A DNA stretch of 64,000 bases from Cordia subcordata (taxonomy: Eukaryota; Streptophyta; Magnoliopsida; Boraginales; Cordiaceae): the NCBI GenBank assembly GCA_028554755.1, contig JAPTOF010000029.1:1178001-1242000 (forward strand), given 5' to 3'. The position numbers and the translations under genes are program-made. The notes beneath the pieces were generated by a model. The model was not told where the DNA came from. It was given only the letters and a program-made list of their open reading frames with translations, and made no database searches. Every line of letters starts with the position of its first letter. Position 1 is the first letter of the stretch. This document shows, piece by piece, positions 34,661-46,270 of this stretch.

Positions 34661-36235
34661 TGGAGGCAATCGAGCTTTAGGAGCCTTCGTATGACACTTG
34701 ATGAATGGAGCTTGCCTGCTGATAGTATGATAGGTAGTGCTACTAGGAAGCAACCTAGATTTTGGTAATTTTGTTCTTTTCTTTTTGTTTTTATGTATTT
34801 TTCTTTTTCTTTTCCTTTTAATAGCTAGAGCTCTGTTCTCATTCCTTGCATTCTCCTTCTCCATTTTTGCATACATCCTAGTCCTTATATATTAATGTCA
34901 ATCCGGACTTGCATGGCATATGTCTACTAATCTTGTGTGCTTTTTGAGTGTTTATGTATTAATAAGAAACAGGTTAGTAGGTGATTGGAATTCTGTTGAC
35001 ATTTGTGAAGTCATGCGAACACAAGGTTGTATCTTTCCATCGTCTTGGCCTTATTTTTCTACCCTTTCCACACTTCCCATACGTGTGCTCTATTGTTTGT
35101 TTGTTTGCGTGGTTAATTGCTATTTGGTTGAGGACAAGCGAAGTTTACATTTGGGGGTGTGAGAGTTCTTTTTGTTTTTCATATTTGACATAAAGGGTAG
35201 ATTTGCATGGTTTTGCTCAAAATGGTGATTTTTTTTTAATTTTTTGTGCATATAGAGTTGTTTATCATTGTTGATTGGAGTGTTGGCTCTTGTTGATTGA
35301 CTTAATTGATAGGCAAAGATGAGGTTGTATTGTAGGGAATGAATGGAATGGAGGAAAATCTGGGACTTTGAAGAGAATCTCTTTTGAAAAATGTGGCGAG
35401 TGAGCACTTCTAAGAATGCACCTTGTAGTTGCCCCACAACTTGGCTAGAAAAAAAAAGTATTTCTTTTTTGGGTTGTAGATATGAGTGTCCCCTTACTTG
35501 ATTGGTTCTTTTAGTGTGCCTCAGCCCTTCTTTTTTTTTTTTCTCTGTGTTTATGTTAGGCATTGAGGAAAAAAGGGAAAAAAGTGCAAAAAAAAGAAAA
35601 AGAAAGTGAAAAAGTGGTAAAAAATGAAAAAAAAAAGTTTGAAAAAAATTTAAAAAAAAAGTTTAAAATGTGAAAAACCCAAATGGCAAGAAAAAAAATG
35701 AAGTATGAGTGTCAAAGGACACAATGTTAATTTGACACATGTTTAATTCTCTTTCTTTGATTTTCCATTTGAAGTGGGTTGTTCCCCTAGTACCTAAGCC
35801 TTAAGTGGTTGGGATGTGCTGGTTGAAAACTCACTACACAGGGGCCCCAATCATCAAGAACATTGTTTCCTTGTTTTGTGAATAAGCCTCTTAGGCCAAT
35901 TACGAGCCATTGTGATGTAATTTTCCCTTTTCCTTGTATCTTTGGGCTAAGTGCATGTTGGAAGGCCATGTTAGTTGATGGGGACATGAAGTATCAACAT
36001 CCCAAGTGTGTGAGTTGGAATACTAGGTTTGTGGTAGTTCTAGCTAATTGATAAATTCCTGAGAGGTGTGAGAACCCTTATGATTGAGAGGAGGATTTGA
36101 AAAAGGCTTGGAGATCCTTTTTACAATAGGAATGACCCCTCATACTCCTTAGATTCATCAAGATAGCAAGTCAATACTTTTGGCAACCCTTTAAGCATCA
36201 TGAGAAAAGCTAAGAAGTGGTCTTGCTTAGGGACA
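34661..36235 (+). other. G1 non-coding tail after pol
   Basis: About 1.6 kb between integrase and polypurine tract. Around 35125-35165 stands GAGGACAAGCG with TTTGGGGGTGTGAG, a GAGGACAA...TTTGGGGG layout I recall from downstream of pol in Athila/Tat-like elements (from memory, unchecked). No envelope-like frame with signal peptide or transmembrane segment is convincing. Short open frames at 34920-35193 look like chance. Confidence 0.6.
35565..35710 (+). repeat. A-rich low-complexity tract
   Basis: Runs of A with scattered G, T and C (aaaaagaaaaag-like), about 145 bp, within the G1 tail. Confidence 0.9.
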
Positions 36236-36259
36236 AGCAAGGAAAAAGTTTAGAGGTGT
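36236..36259 (+). other. G1 polypurine tract
   Basis: AAGCAAGGAAAAAGTTTAGA followed by GGTGT immediately before the 3' LTR start TGATGTG at 36260. Confidence 0.65.
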
Positions 36260-38449
36260 TGATGTGTATGTATTTGGAGTGTAAATTACATGATTTGGAG
36301 TATATTTGGTTGCGTGTTTTGATGCTAATTTTGTCTATTTTGAGCTTTTGACTATTTATTGAGTCTTTTTTAATATTTGTGTGTTGTGTACTTTTTTCTT
36401 ATATTTTATGTCTTTTATGCCTTTTTAATATTTTTATTTTAGTAGTATTAGTTTAATTACTTTTAATTGATTATTTGTTTATTACAAATTAGGAAATTGG
36501 ATTAATTAGTAATTTAGTTTAAGCAGTTAAATTAAATTATTAATTAGGCTTAATTAGGATCACATAATTAGTTAGGACACATTGATTAAGAAATTAGGTC
36601 ATTAGGACATAAATTTAATTAGAACAAGGTTTTTAGAACATCCCTAGGTTAGTCCTTAAGTAGTAATGAATTAGGATAGTTTTTAGTTAGAAGTTAGGTA
36701 TGAGAAGTTATATATGTTATACAATATAATATGTTACTAAATATATATTAAATATATTATATTATATTTATTAACTTAACCAAAAGCCCCAACTCCTCTT
36801 ACCCGTAACACACACATACCTACATTACATATATATATATGCATGTGACTCATAGCACACATGGACATATACATACACTATACAATTAAAAAAAAAAAAC
36901 CCTCATGAACCTTTGACCTTTTCACCATACTATTCCTTTTTTTCTTTTGTCTCAGCCGCCTATTAAACGCACAACACACACAAACACTTATAAAAAAAGC
37001 TCATCAATGAGCAGAAGCAGTGGAGGGGAGGGCAGGAATGAAAAGAGAGGAGCAGCACCGAACCAACCTTTCCTCTTTTTCTCCCTCTTTTTTAGACACT
37101 TTCACACACACTCACACACACAAAAGGGGAATTTTTTGGGCTGATTTAAGGGTTAAGAAAGACAAATTTCAGCAAGCTTCCCTGCAGGAAAAAGTGTAGA
37201 AACTAGCCTTGAAAGCTATAGAAACAAGAGATTTTTCTTGTTGTTTTCTTAGAGTTTACCTTCCACTAGTTAAGGCTGTGTAAATACACTATTTGTGTGC
37301 TTAGTGCAGGGTTCGAGGCTATTTTTGGGCCAAAAAGGTAGAAACTTTGGTTCAGATTTTCACAAAATAGTTGCTGTCAAGTCTCGTTTTGGAACTGAAA
37401 ATTGCGTTTTGGAGTTGAATTTGAGTGAAATTGAAAGGAGACGAAGTTTTAACCTTGGGATTTACTTTCTTGGACATGGAATTGATGTTTTTGATATTTA
37501 ATCTTAGTTTTGCACTCTATTTTAGCATGTTAAACTATTTGTTTTAGGCTAGTGTTAAATCTCTATTTTAGCATGTTAAACTATTTGTTTTAGGCTAGGG
37601 TTAGATTATAGATTATGTTATGGCTTACTGTTAGATTTTGACTTTTTGTGGATTTTGTAAGGCATGTTGATTGCATAACTTGGGAAGAATTGTTGATGAC
37701 TTTATTATAACATGTCTATGTGGTTGTTGAAAGTCCCCAAGAGAGTTTTTGTATGCTTGTTTTGTAATTGTGTATGATTGTTGGTCTTGTGCATGGCATG
37801 AAACATTGTTAAGGTGTGAGCCATGATCTATTACTTACTAGATTTGTTAATTGCTCTTGAATAGGCTTAAGATCAATTGGTTTCATACTTAGTTTGAAAG
37901 AAAATTAATGGGTGTGCCTTAACCAACTTGGATTAGTCAAATCACTTAGATTGTTGGTGTTGTTGTAAACCCTTAATTAGTAGGACAAACCTATGCTCTA
38001 AAAAGGGCCCGTTTAGGGATAGAAGTGCACCTTTAATTAAGGGTAATAAGGCCAGGTAATAAACTAAGGCATTAGAGCATAATTGATTGCCCACAGTCCA
38101 TAGTTCGTCAATCCAATCACTAGCCAAACATAGGAAGTAATCCAACCCTAGGTCATTTCCCATCACTAAATTCCCCTAGTTGTTCCTAGTTGCTTTCTTC
38201 TCATTTTTTTCCATTTAATTTTATTTTAATTTGTGCACTTTAGTTTCAATAAGATAGTTTAGAGTTCCCTTCAATTCAATATTCAAAAAACCAAATCTCA
38301 AAAATAATTTCGTTTCTACACGTAGTTAATCTAGGATGCATAGGACTTAGAATCATAATTAGAGCCTCATTGAGGAGATGACACCCATACTCTTGCACAC
38401 ACTACACTACTTTTGATTCGAGTGCTTGCAGGTTTTTAAAATAACATCA
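36260..38449 (+). repeat. G1 3' LTR
   Basis: 2190 bp, ends AATAACATCA at 38449. It is slightly longer than the 5' LTR because a 46-bp unit is doubled at 37515-37606. Flanked by AATTT at 38450. Confidence 0.93.
37515..37606 (+). repeat. 46-bp tandem duplication in G1 3' LTR
   Basis: CTCTATTTTAGCATGTTAAA plus 26 bases, twice in a row. The 5' LTR has one copy (near 27836), so the duplication arose after insertion or was introduced during the final reverse transcription. Confidence 0.85.
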
Positions 38450-38454
38450 AATTT

Positions 38455-40195
38455 GGCATAAGCTGGTACCTTCTTAATGGCCTCAACTAAAGGTAAAGTG
38501 ACATTACTATCCTTAAGAGGCTCTAAAATCCTCAATTCTTTGTCATCCGCCACTTTCTTTAGCCTTTCTAATGCTAAGGGAAAAGGGACTCTAGGAATAA
38601 CATTATCAGATTCAACAACTTGTTTCCCTTCTCTTTGTGGCAGATCAACAGTTATCTCAATGCAATTTCTCTCTTTTTCCTTGAACTCTCTAGTCTTCTC
38701 CTTAGGCACACTAGTCTTTCCATTAACGTATGTCATTTGAGCCTAGCTTTACTCATTAACTCCCCCACCTAATTAACAATGACCCTACCAATTCTTAAAG
38801 TCGTGACAGCCTCAGCCTATGCATAGGCAATCATAGAAGAGCTAAAAGTATTACAAGAATCTCTAGGGCTAGGCTTAGGATAAACAGGTAACTTCCCTAG
38901 GTCTTTATGATAAACTTGTGCAATAAGATGACCTAATTGAGCCTTTAAGTCTCTTATCACACTTTAAAACATGTACTATTGGGCATGTATCATTTCAACA
39001 AGTAAATCAAACCTACGATCAACTATGGGCTGAACTAGTGGAGTGGAATTAACAGAAGTAGACTGGAATAAAGGCTGTGAAAAACTAGGATAACTGGGCT
39101 CGAAAACTACTTAATAAAACCTTAGAGGACTAGGAAGTGATGGACTAGGATGATTCTAGAATGAATAAGAAGAATCTATTTTGTTGTGACACTATACAGA
39201 CTTGGAAAGATCACACCACCTGAGCTCAAGTGGGGGAGAAAGAGTGGATGAATGACCTTGGATAGCAAGAATGTGCTCTTGCATAAACTCAGGAAACTGA
39301 GGAGCAACATGGCATGCTATAGTAGTATGACTAGACTTAGAACTCAAGGCACACACATTTACAAGACTTAGAAAATAAGGGAAAGACGCACTAGGATTAG
39401 ACCTGTGAGTGGATGTAGCACCTAAAGACATAAATTGGTCAAACTTCCTAGTGGGAGCTCTTACGTCAGCAGCTAAATCATAAGTTGACCCCAAACACAC
39501 TACTAAGAGTGGTATTCTTGGTTCCCTTCCTAATAGTCTTGAAAGTGCCACTCTGGAACAAGTCCTTAACTATATCCTCTAATTTTGACCATGCCTACTC
39601 GGGTGTTAAATCGTAGAACCCCCCACTACTCAAAGCATTAACCATTAACCTATAGGGTGAAGTCAAGCCTAAATAGAAAAACTAGACTAATTCATGCAAA
39701 TCATACCCATGATGTGGGCACTGGTGACAAAGCTCATTGAATCTCTCCTAGGTCTCGTGGAAGGGTTTTAATATCATTGGGCAAATGTCATGATCTCGGC
39801 CCTAAGAGTGGTCGTCCTAGCTCTAGGGAAGAATCTCTAAAGGAACCTAACCTAAAGCTCATCCCAGCTAGTGATAGACTCGTGATGTAAGAACTTAAGC
39901 CATTGCTTAGCTTTACCTTTCAAAGAGAATGGGAACAAAGCCTAACGTTCTCGGGAAAGACATCTCGAAAATGAATAGTAGAGTACATCACAAGAAATGT
40001 ATATATATGTGTGCAAGGGGACTCTCATTTACGCCCACAAAATGATGAAAGCATTTATAAGTTCTTGTGCCTAATCTTAAAGGTCGAATCTCCTAAGGTT
40101 GGTACTTGAATAGGCGTAACGGGTTGATAAGTACCCGGCCTAAGATATTGCCTTAAGGTCTTGACTCTAGAAGGATATGGATTAAGATTAGTCAT
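38455..40195 (-). pseudogene. Gypsy G0 gag
   Basis: ATG at 40195 begins MTNLNPYPSRVKTLRQYLRP. Domain words in order: PHHGYDLHE with ERFNELCHQ near 39700, the LSSGG-type block near 39620, a degraded knuckle (ALSSKSSHTTIACH, 39300-39360), and in the open frame 38407-38736 VPFPLALERLKKVADDKELR and VEAIKKVPAYAKF, the segment that precedes protease. The last codons of that frame already belong to the G1 LTR. Protease continues at 26557 on the far side of G1. Stops and frameshifts throughout. Confidence 0.85.
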
Positions 40196-40471
40196 CTATA
40201 CAAGAATGCAAAATAACCTAATTCTTCTTCCATACTTCGACCCCTAAAACTTCAAGTCAACAAACAACTACCTACGACAAACACCTAATTCCTAAGAAAA
40301 ATACAAAAGAAATACACAAATGTCAAGAAGTAAACTAATCTAGTTATAACAAAACAAGCAAAAGCAATAAATAACGAAACTAGATATGAACATGATAAAC
40401 AATCAAGGAAAGTATACGCAACAAGTAATTAATGAAAAACACACAAAAATAAGGAAACTAACAACCATGCC

Positions 40472-40489
40472 TCCCCAACAATAGTGCCA
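40472..40489 (-). other. G0 primer-binding site
   Basis: The minus strand reads TGGCACTATTGTTGGGGA, a mutated form of the tRNA-Asp-type site; the surrounding AAACTTGATGTA marks the LTR end nearby. Confidence 0.7.
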
Positions 40490-40497
40490 AAAAACTT

Positions 40498-41640
40498 GAT
40501 GTATTTAAAATTGTAAGTGCACGGGACCTTGTAGTCTAGGGCTTGAATATGGAGATTGTCTCCTTAGAGAGGTTCCTAAGCTTGGTTGCCATGTGAAGTA
40601 TTTCCTACAATTAGCTACATATGGTTATATCTTCTCTTTCCTATGTGTTTTGATTGATTGGATCTCTAAAGAACTAAACTAAAGGAAAAGTAAACCTAAC
40701 TAACGAGGAATAGAATCATAAACAAACTGTGAAAAGGGAAAAACAACTAGATTTGGAGGAGCTTATGGGTGATTGCTCATTTTGAACCGATTTAGATTCC
40801 TATGCTTTTTTTTATTATTTGATGGTCTGAGTACTCTAATTGCAGGCTTAATTCACTAGCCTTATTACCTTTAACTATCGCTGCAACCCTATCCCTAACT
40901 GGGCCCAATTAGAAGCATAGGTTTATCTTAAATAGCTAGAGCTTTTGGGTCTAGTTTCTAAATCATTAGGGTTTGATTAATTGCCTAATTAGGAGTTTAA
41001 CCTTTTCACTTTGTTTCAAACTAGAGGTTAGGTCACCTAGGTCAATTAAGTGATCTTTTTAGCCATGTTTCATGGTAGAGGTGATTACCTACTATATTTT
41101 AATAACTTAATTAATCAACCCAAATGTAGTTGCAAGTAGGGTTCATGCCATTAGCATGGATTAAGACTAAGGTGAAGCCACTACTTTAGCATCTAAGCAC
41201 AAATTAGCACATCAAGTCATTAAGGCAATCCATCAAACACATAGACCTGTTCAATTCAAAGCCATGGAAATATAAGAACAAAAAGCATGTTATTCAATCA
41301 TCAAAATCTCAAAACAAATGTTAAAATCATTTACCCATTACAAAAGTAGCAATCAGCCCTAATTCAAAACTAATCTAACATAGTATAAATAAGAATAAAG
41401 AGAAGTATGAAAAGCTGCGTCATATCCTTCCTTATTTGATTGCAAACCCTTGAAATTGCCCTCGAAATCCAAGTGTAATCCACAATCCAAGCTTGTTTCT
41501 AGGTGTTTAATGGTGTAGGAATGAGTTTGTGAGATGGGTGTGTAATTGGATTCGGGTTTAGTGAAGTGGGTGTTAAGGAATTAATGAAAAAACTCCCCAA
41601 AAATGATCACTTCTTCAATGACCAATAGGTTTGACTTTGA
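40498..41640 (-). mobile_element. G0 5' LTR, partial
   Basis: Starts TGATGTATTTAAAATTG (LTR 3' terminus on the minus strand). It shares with the other gypsy LTRs the layout of a short terminal repeat-like head, then a region with ACCCTAA-type words and many 'agcacaa' blocks. It gives way to copia D sequence near 41640; the start of the LTR is missing. Confidence 0.65.
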
Positions 41641-41755
41641 TCAGTGTTGACCAAAGTTGAATGGGGTTATTCCTATGGTTTTTCAACGTGCTAAATCCAT
41701 TTTTGTGGTTCGTTGAGTCAAGTTCTATACTAAAGTGTAAGTTTTGAGTAAACAA
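41641..41755 (+). other. Junction between G0 LTR and copia D gag
   Basis: No LTR with TG...CA ends and no primer site resembling TGGTATCAGAGC can be found in this stretch, so the 5' LTR of D has been lost. Confidence 0.4.
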
Positions 41756-42580
41756 AGATGTCTTCCACAGATGGAAAGTTTGAAATCAAGAAGTTTGATA
41801 GGAGAGTAAGTTTTAGTCTATGAAGGATCAGATTTAAGGCACTTATGACAATGCAAGGACTTTGGTAAGTCATTGAAGAATTGATACCAAAGGAGATGAA
41901 ACCTATAGTGAAACAAGAACTTGAAGCAAAAGCCTTGAGCACAATACACATATTAGTACTTGAGATTACTGAGAAGACAATAGTATTTTAGGCTTGGACT
42001 ACTTTGGTGGAATTGTATGCATCAAAATCTCTCACGAATCACATCTACTTGAAGAAGCAATTGTATCATCTTAGAATGAAAGAAGGTACGCCAGTAAAAT
42101 AACACCTTGATGAGTTTACCTCTTGTGTTATTGCTTTGAAGGACATGGGTGTTAAAATTGATGACCAAAACCAAGCTATCATCCTATTATGCTCCGAACT
42201 TTGTAGACACTATGTTGTACGGGAAGGACAAAACTACCTTTGAGGATATGATTGCTTCATTGAAATCAAAGGATCTTCAAACACATATCCCAGGACATGG
42301 GGAGGAAGTTCATGGTAAAGGTTTAGTAAGTAAAGGGATATTGGAGAATAGAAGGGGATCTTCGAATAGAAAGAAAAGCAAGTCGAGGTCAAAATTAGTA
42401 GTGAGAAAACTACACTATTTTGAGTATAATGAGCAGGGTCTCATTAAGAAAGAATGTCCAAAACTAAAAAAGTGAAAGAAAAAGATGGAGAATTTAGCTA
42501 ATGTGGTGAAGAGTGCTAATAGTGATAGAGAGAGCTCGAGTAGTACCGAGAATGTTTTGTTTGTTAATGCATCATAGTGG
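41756..42580 (+). pseudogene. Copia D gag
   Basis: ATG at 41756 begins MSSTDGKFEIKKFDRRVSFS, the Tork/Tnt1-like gag opening, then a stop in place of Trp (normally LWR). It continues with KALSTIHILVLEITEKTI, LYASKSLTNHIYLKKQLYHL, HLDEFTSCVIALKD, and in another frame FEDMIASLKSKDLQ. The zinc knuckle at 42414-42460 is recognisable (HYFEYNEQGLIKKECPK) with two of its cysteines lost. At least four stops or frame changes. D is a different copia lineage from A, B and C. Confidence 0.9.
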
Positions 42581-42890
42581 CATAATCAACGGATTCTTGA
42601 TACAGGTGCAACATTCCATATACGTCCTAGGTGTGATTGGTTCTCTTTTTATTTCGGAAAGGAAAGGAAATTATTTCTAGGTAATGACCTCACGTTAAAG
42701 ATGGAAGGAATTGGCATCATAAATATCAAGATGTTTGATAGTATTACGAGATATCTAGAGTGTTGACATGTACCAGAGCTAAAGAAAAACTTGATTTATC
42801 TTGGATGTTTCGATTCTCAAGGGTACAAATTCTTAAGTGAGAATGGTGTCTTAAAGGTGACCCAATGTGCTATTGTGCTCTTGAAAGGGA
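42581..42890 (+). pseudogene. Copia D aspartic protease
   Basis: RILDTGATFHIRPRCDWFSF has the active-site DTGA intact at 42598-42609. Then LTLKMEGIG, a stop, and VPELKKNLIYLGCFDSQGYK. It sits between gag and the pre-integrase domain as in all copia elements. The stop at about 42763 and others downstream break the polyprotein. Confidence 0.9.
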
Positions 42891-43240
42891 ACTAGGCTGG
42901 TGGCCTATATGTTCTTCAAATAATACGGTTATAGGTGTTGCAGCTATTGCATTCGAGGAGAGTGATAATGACACCACGCAGTTATGGCACAAGCAGTTGG
43001 GCCATATGAGCGAGAAGGGAATAACCAAGCTGAGTAAGAGGGATTTGCTTTGTGGACAAAGAATGAGAAAGCTTGAATTTGCGAGCGTTGTGTCTTTGGA
43101 AAGCAAACTAGGGTGAAGTTCAGTAAGGGGCAGAAGAATAACAAAGGTACACTTGATTACATTCATTATGATTTTTGGGGTCCTAATAAAGTTTCTTCCA
43201 AGAAGGGTGCCAAGAATTACATCATTTCATTGATGCATAC
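42891..43240 (+). pseudogene. Copia D GAG-pre-integrase and integrase start
   Basis: TTQLWHKQLGHMSEKGITKL, then SKRDLLCGQ; in a second frame the HYDFWGP segment with the first catalytic Asp near 43170. The coding sequence stops at 43240, where a solo gypsy LTR interrupts it; it resumes at 45405 with the codons expected next. Confidence 0.88.
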
Positions 43241-44380
43241 TGGTATGCTATTTGCGACACAAGCCTAAATAGCCCGCAAGCGCACGGGTCGTATGTTGTA
43301 CGGTATGTAAGAGTGTAAGGTAGAATCCACAAGAAGGCCTAACATGAGTGGTATCTTAAGCTATGTGCATACTAAAAGGCTATGTGTTGGGTCTCTAAAC
43401 TATAATCTTTTTGGTGTTTTAGGATTAAGGAGAGCTTAGGAAAAGAAAACCTAACCTAATGATAAGAAAATAAAAGGGGTATGTGTGTAAAATAAGGGAA
43501 TCAAGAAATCTAAGGGAGTCAAACACGTGGAAATAGGGAATAGGGTGATTACATCTTGCAAATAGGTGATTACTACATCTTGCTAGGGGTGCTTAATGGA
43601 TTATAGTAAGTGCTATAATGTAGGCCTCTAACTAGCCTCTTATTTAGTACCCTAAGCCTTTGTGCCGGTCCGTCCCCAGGTGGCAATGCCTAGAAGTATG
43701 GCATGGTTTTTATGACTTAGGAATTAGGAATAGCTAATAAGATTCTAGGTGATTTAAAATGATCTAACCCTAGCACTTGGTCCACTAAGTAGTTCCCCAA
43801 TCTAATCCTAGGACTCGGTGTGAGTCTATCCCTAAGCTTCGCCCCACTTGGAGCTACGGCATGGTCCTTACGAGCCTAAGGTGTTAGGGTGGATTAACTA
43901 GTCTTCCTAAATGAACTAAGGTCAACTAAACCTATCTGAACTCCTATTGGCTGGATTTAATGCCAAAGAGGACTCGACCTAGGCTAGTTACTAGTTATGC
44001 ACCATCGATCCCATCACAATAGCGGGTATTAACATTTAAGCACAAAGCATACACATCTAGGGCATGGCATTCGAGAATATTCTGGAATGTTCTACCACTA
44101 AACACATAGACATGTTTAGATTACACCAATTTAAGCAATGGCACCCGACATGTATGCAATAAAAGATATTTATGCTATTAAGTATGCAAACACACAAATA
44201 GACATGTATATAAGCATACCCACTTCATGTAATCACCACAAAATCACATAGACAAGCTAGCATAATGATTTAGAGATGGTTAATAGCATAATAGACTTCC
44301 ATATATAAGCTACATCATTAAGGCATTTCTACAAACACATAGACATGTATGTAAATTTGCCATAGAAATCCTAAGCACAA

Positions 44381-44441
<61 letters not shown>

Positions 44442-45399
44442 AATCCATCAAATTTCCATAAATAAAAAATAGTAATCAATCCATAATACAAGATATAGTC
44501 ACGCTACATAGGTCTAATCATACATAGTTAGATTTAGGGCAAAAGAGAGATACCTTTCTATCCAATCCATGCTTTACAATCCATGAGCTATGTCTGAATC
44601 TTGTGTTTCATCCTCTTAGATGCTTGATTCCAAGTTTTTTTGTGTTTAGAAGTGAGTGTGTGAGGTAGGTTTAGGTGGATTTAGGGTTTTAGGAAATGGG
44701 TGTGTGAATATAGGGTGAAAGATGATGAAATTGCAGCAAAATTAGGACTTTAAATAATTGCAGTGCACTGTCGGTTGACCCTATTGGTAGATCAGCACTA
44801 GAGCTTAAGTGACTGGCAAATAAGAGCTTTCTAGTTCTACCGGTCGCCCTTTGCCAGTCAACCAGCAAAACCAAAGGGGTAACTGGTAGAAATAGTGTTT
44901 TGCCCATAACTCGCTCGTTTTGGCTCTGATTAAGGCACTATTTTTTCATGGATTTGTACCACTTCTAGGGATCTCTTAAGCCATTTTTCCTCATCTTTTA
45001 CACCCTATAAACATGGCCAAACTTGGTCCATGTCCTCTTTGGTTGCAAACTTCGAATTTGGCTCCTTTTACGCTCTGTTTCGCCTAGTTACTTCATTCTT
45101 CGTCTTAGAGTTCCCAAATGCAATCTTCTTGCTTTCTTCTACCCAAAACTCCTTTGGATTGGCTTTAACATCACATATTTATCATTTTAAGCTCTAAGCA
45201 TTTTTCCAAATCTCACCCAAAAGCACAAGAAATAAGCACTTAGTGTAGTATTTAAGTTATAAGCTCAATTATGAACATGTAAACCCTCATGTGCATGAGG
45301 ATTACCTAAATGCTATACTAATAAATCAAATGAAGCATAAAACACCTCAAAACAAGTATATACATGAAATGCACAAGCACACACAAAACCAACACATCA
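43241..45399 (-). mobile_element. Solo LTR of gypsy N family inside copia D integrase
   Basis: 2159 bp from TGGTATGCTATTTGC to AACACATCA, flanked by CATAC (43236-43240) and CACAC (45400-45404), a five-base duplication with one mismatch. No internal element sequence is present, so unequal recombination between two LTRs probably removed the body. It is about 500 bp longer than the N1 LTR because it keeps the GGTCGAC-type island (44770-44880). Confidence 0.85.
44382..44439. repeat. (AT)29 microsatellite in solo LTR
   Basis: An uninterrupted AT run of about 58 bases; compare 917-948 and the short AT stretch near 12340 at the same LTR position. Confidence 0.95.
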
Positions 45400-45404
45400 C
45401 ACAC

Positions 45405-46050
45405 TCTTGGACGGTGTGGGTGTATTTCTTTAAAACTAAATATGAGGCGTTTCTAACATTTGTCGACTAGAAGACATTGATTGAGAAGCAGACTGGTAAA
45501 TAAATCATGTCTTAGGGTTGACAATGGGTTGGAACATTGCAACAAAGAGTTTGATGACTTCTGCAAGAAACATGGCATTGTTAGACACCACACATGTGTA
45601 GGGATACCACAATAGAATGGAGTTGCAAAACACATGAATAGAACTCTGGTAGAGAGAGCTCATTGTATGCTTTTCAGGCTTGAGTTAATACTTTTAGGTT
45701 GAAACCAGTAATACAGCCTGCTACTTGGTGAATAAGTCTTCATCCAAAGCTATTAGATTGAAAACTCCTTTTGACTTATGGTCTAGTAAGCCTGCTGACT
45801 ACTCTCAATTTAGAATGTTTGGTTGCTCTGCATATACTCATATGAAGGATGGCAAGTTGGAAACGAGGGCAAAGAAATGCATATTCCTAGGCTATTCATT
45901 CGAGAGGAAAGGTTACAGGTTGTGGTGCACAGATCCAAAGTCTCTAGGTTTCCTTATCAGCACGGATGTCAAGTTCAATGAGTTCGCTTCATTAGACTGG
46001 GAAAAGGAGAAAGAGGTAGTTGGTTTAAACCACGGTGTCAAAGAGTAGGT
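45405..46050 (+). pseudogene. Copia D integrase, remainder
   Basis: Continues from 43240: FRTDNG-type segment as RVDNGLEHCNKEFDDFCKKH, HHTCVGIPQ followed by a stop and NGVAKHMNRTLVERAHCMLF. The catalytic Glu of the usual GVAER is Lys here (GAA to AAA). The frame 45725-46048 then reads PFDLWSSKPADYSQFRMFGC and CIFLGYSFERKGYRLWC, the C-terminal part. Several TAG codons. Confidence 0.88.
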
Positions 46051-46270
46051 GAAGGTATTTGTTGATGTTTCAAATATTCCATCTAGTAGTAGTAGTAGTA
46101 GTAGTCCAATTCAGTCGACTCAGCCGACTAAGGTGCATGCTCAAAATGTTCCTGAATAATAGAAGTACAACATTGCTACCAGGCAGGAAAAGAGATAGAT
46201 TAGAGAGCCTCAAAGATGTGGATACACTGATCTTGTTACTTATGCTTTGACTATTGCTAAAACAATTAAA
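46051..46270 (+). pseudogene. Copia D integrase-RT linker
   Basis: Contains an AGT repeat (46083-46102, encoding Ser or, in other frames, Val) followed by SPIQSTQPTK-type and ARQEKRQIREPQRCG-type sequence that links integrase to RT in Tork-like elements. One stop at the STAR position. Confidence 0.65.

Larger units (their letters stand above)
26558..38449 (+). mobile_element. Gypsy retrotransposon G1 (Athila/Tat-like), 11.9 kb
   Basis: A near-complete plus-strand element with LTRs 26558-28721 and 36260-38449, TGATGTG...CATCA ends, duplication AATTT, a tRNA-Asp-type primer site, and gag, protease, RT, RNase H and integrase in gypsy order, followed by a 1.6-kb non-coding tail. Stops and frameshifts break every domain. 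It sits inside the older minus-strand gypsy G0. The DLGSS protease, primer-site type and long LTRs support the Athila/Tat branch. No envelope-like frame is recognisable. Confidence 0.95.

Noticed and set aside
34920..35193. Two overlapping hydrophobic frames after G1 integrase, considered as an envelope-like gene
   Set aside because: Too short, no clear signal peptide or membrane-anchor arrangement, and they overlap the conserved non-coding block.
35120..35563. 147-codon minus-strand frame in the G1 tail
   Set aside because: Lys/Asn/Thr-rich low-complexity reading of a T-rich sequence, antisense to the element and without any domain.
42870..43166. 98-codon minus-strand frame
   Set aside because: Antisense to the pre-integrase domain of copia D, which has clear conserved words on the plus strand.
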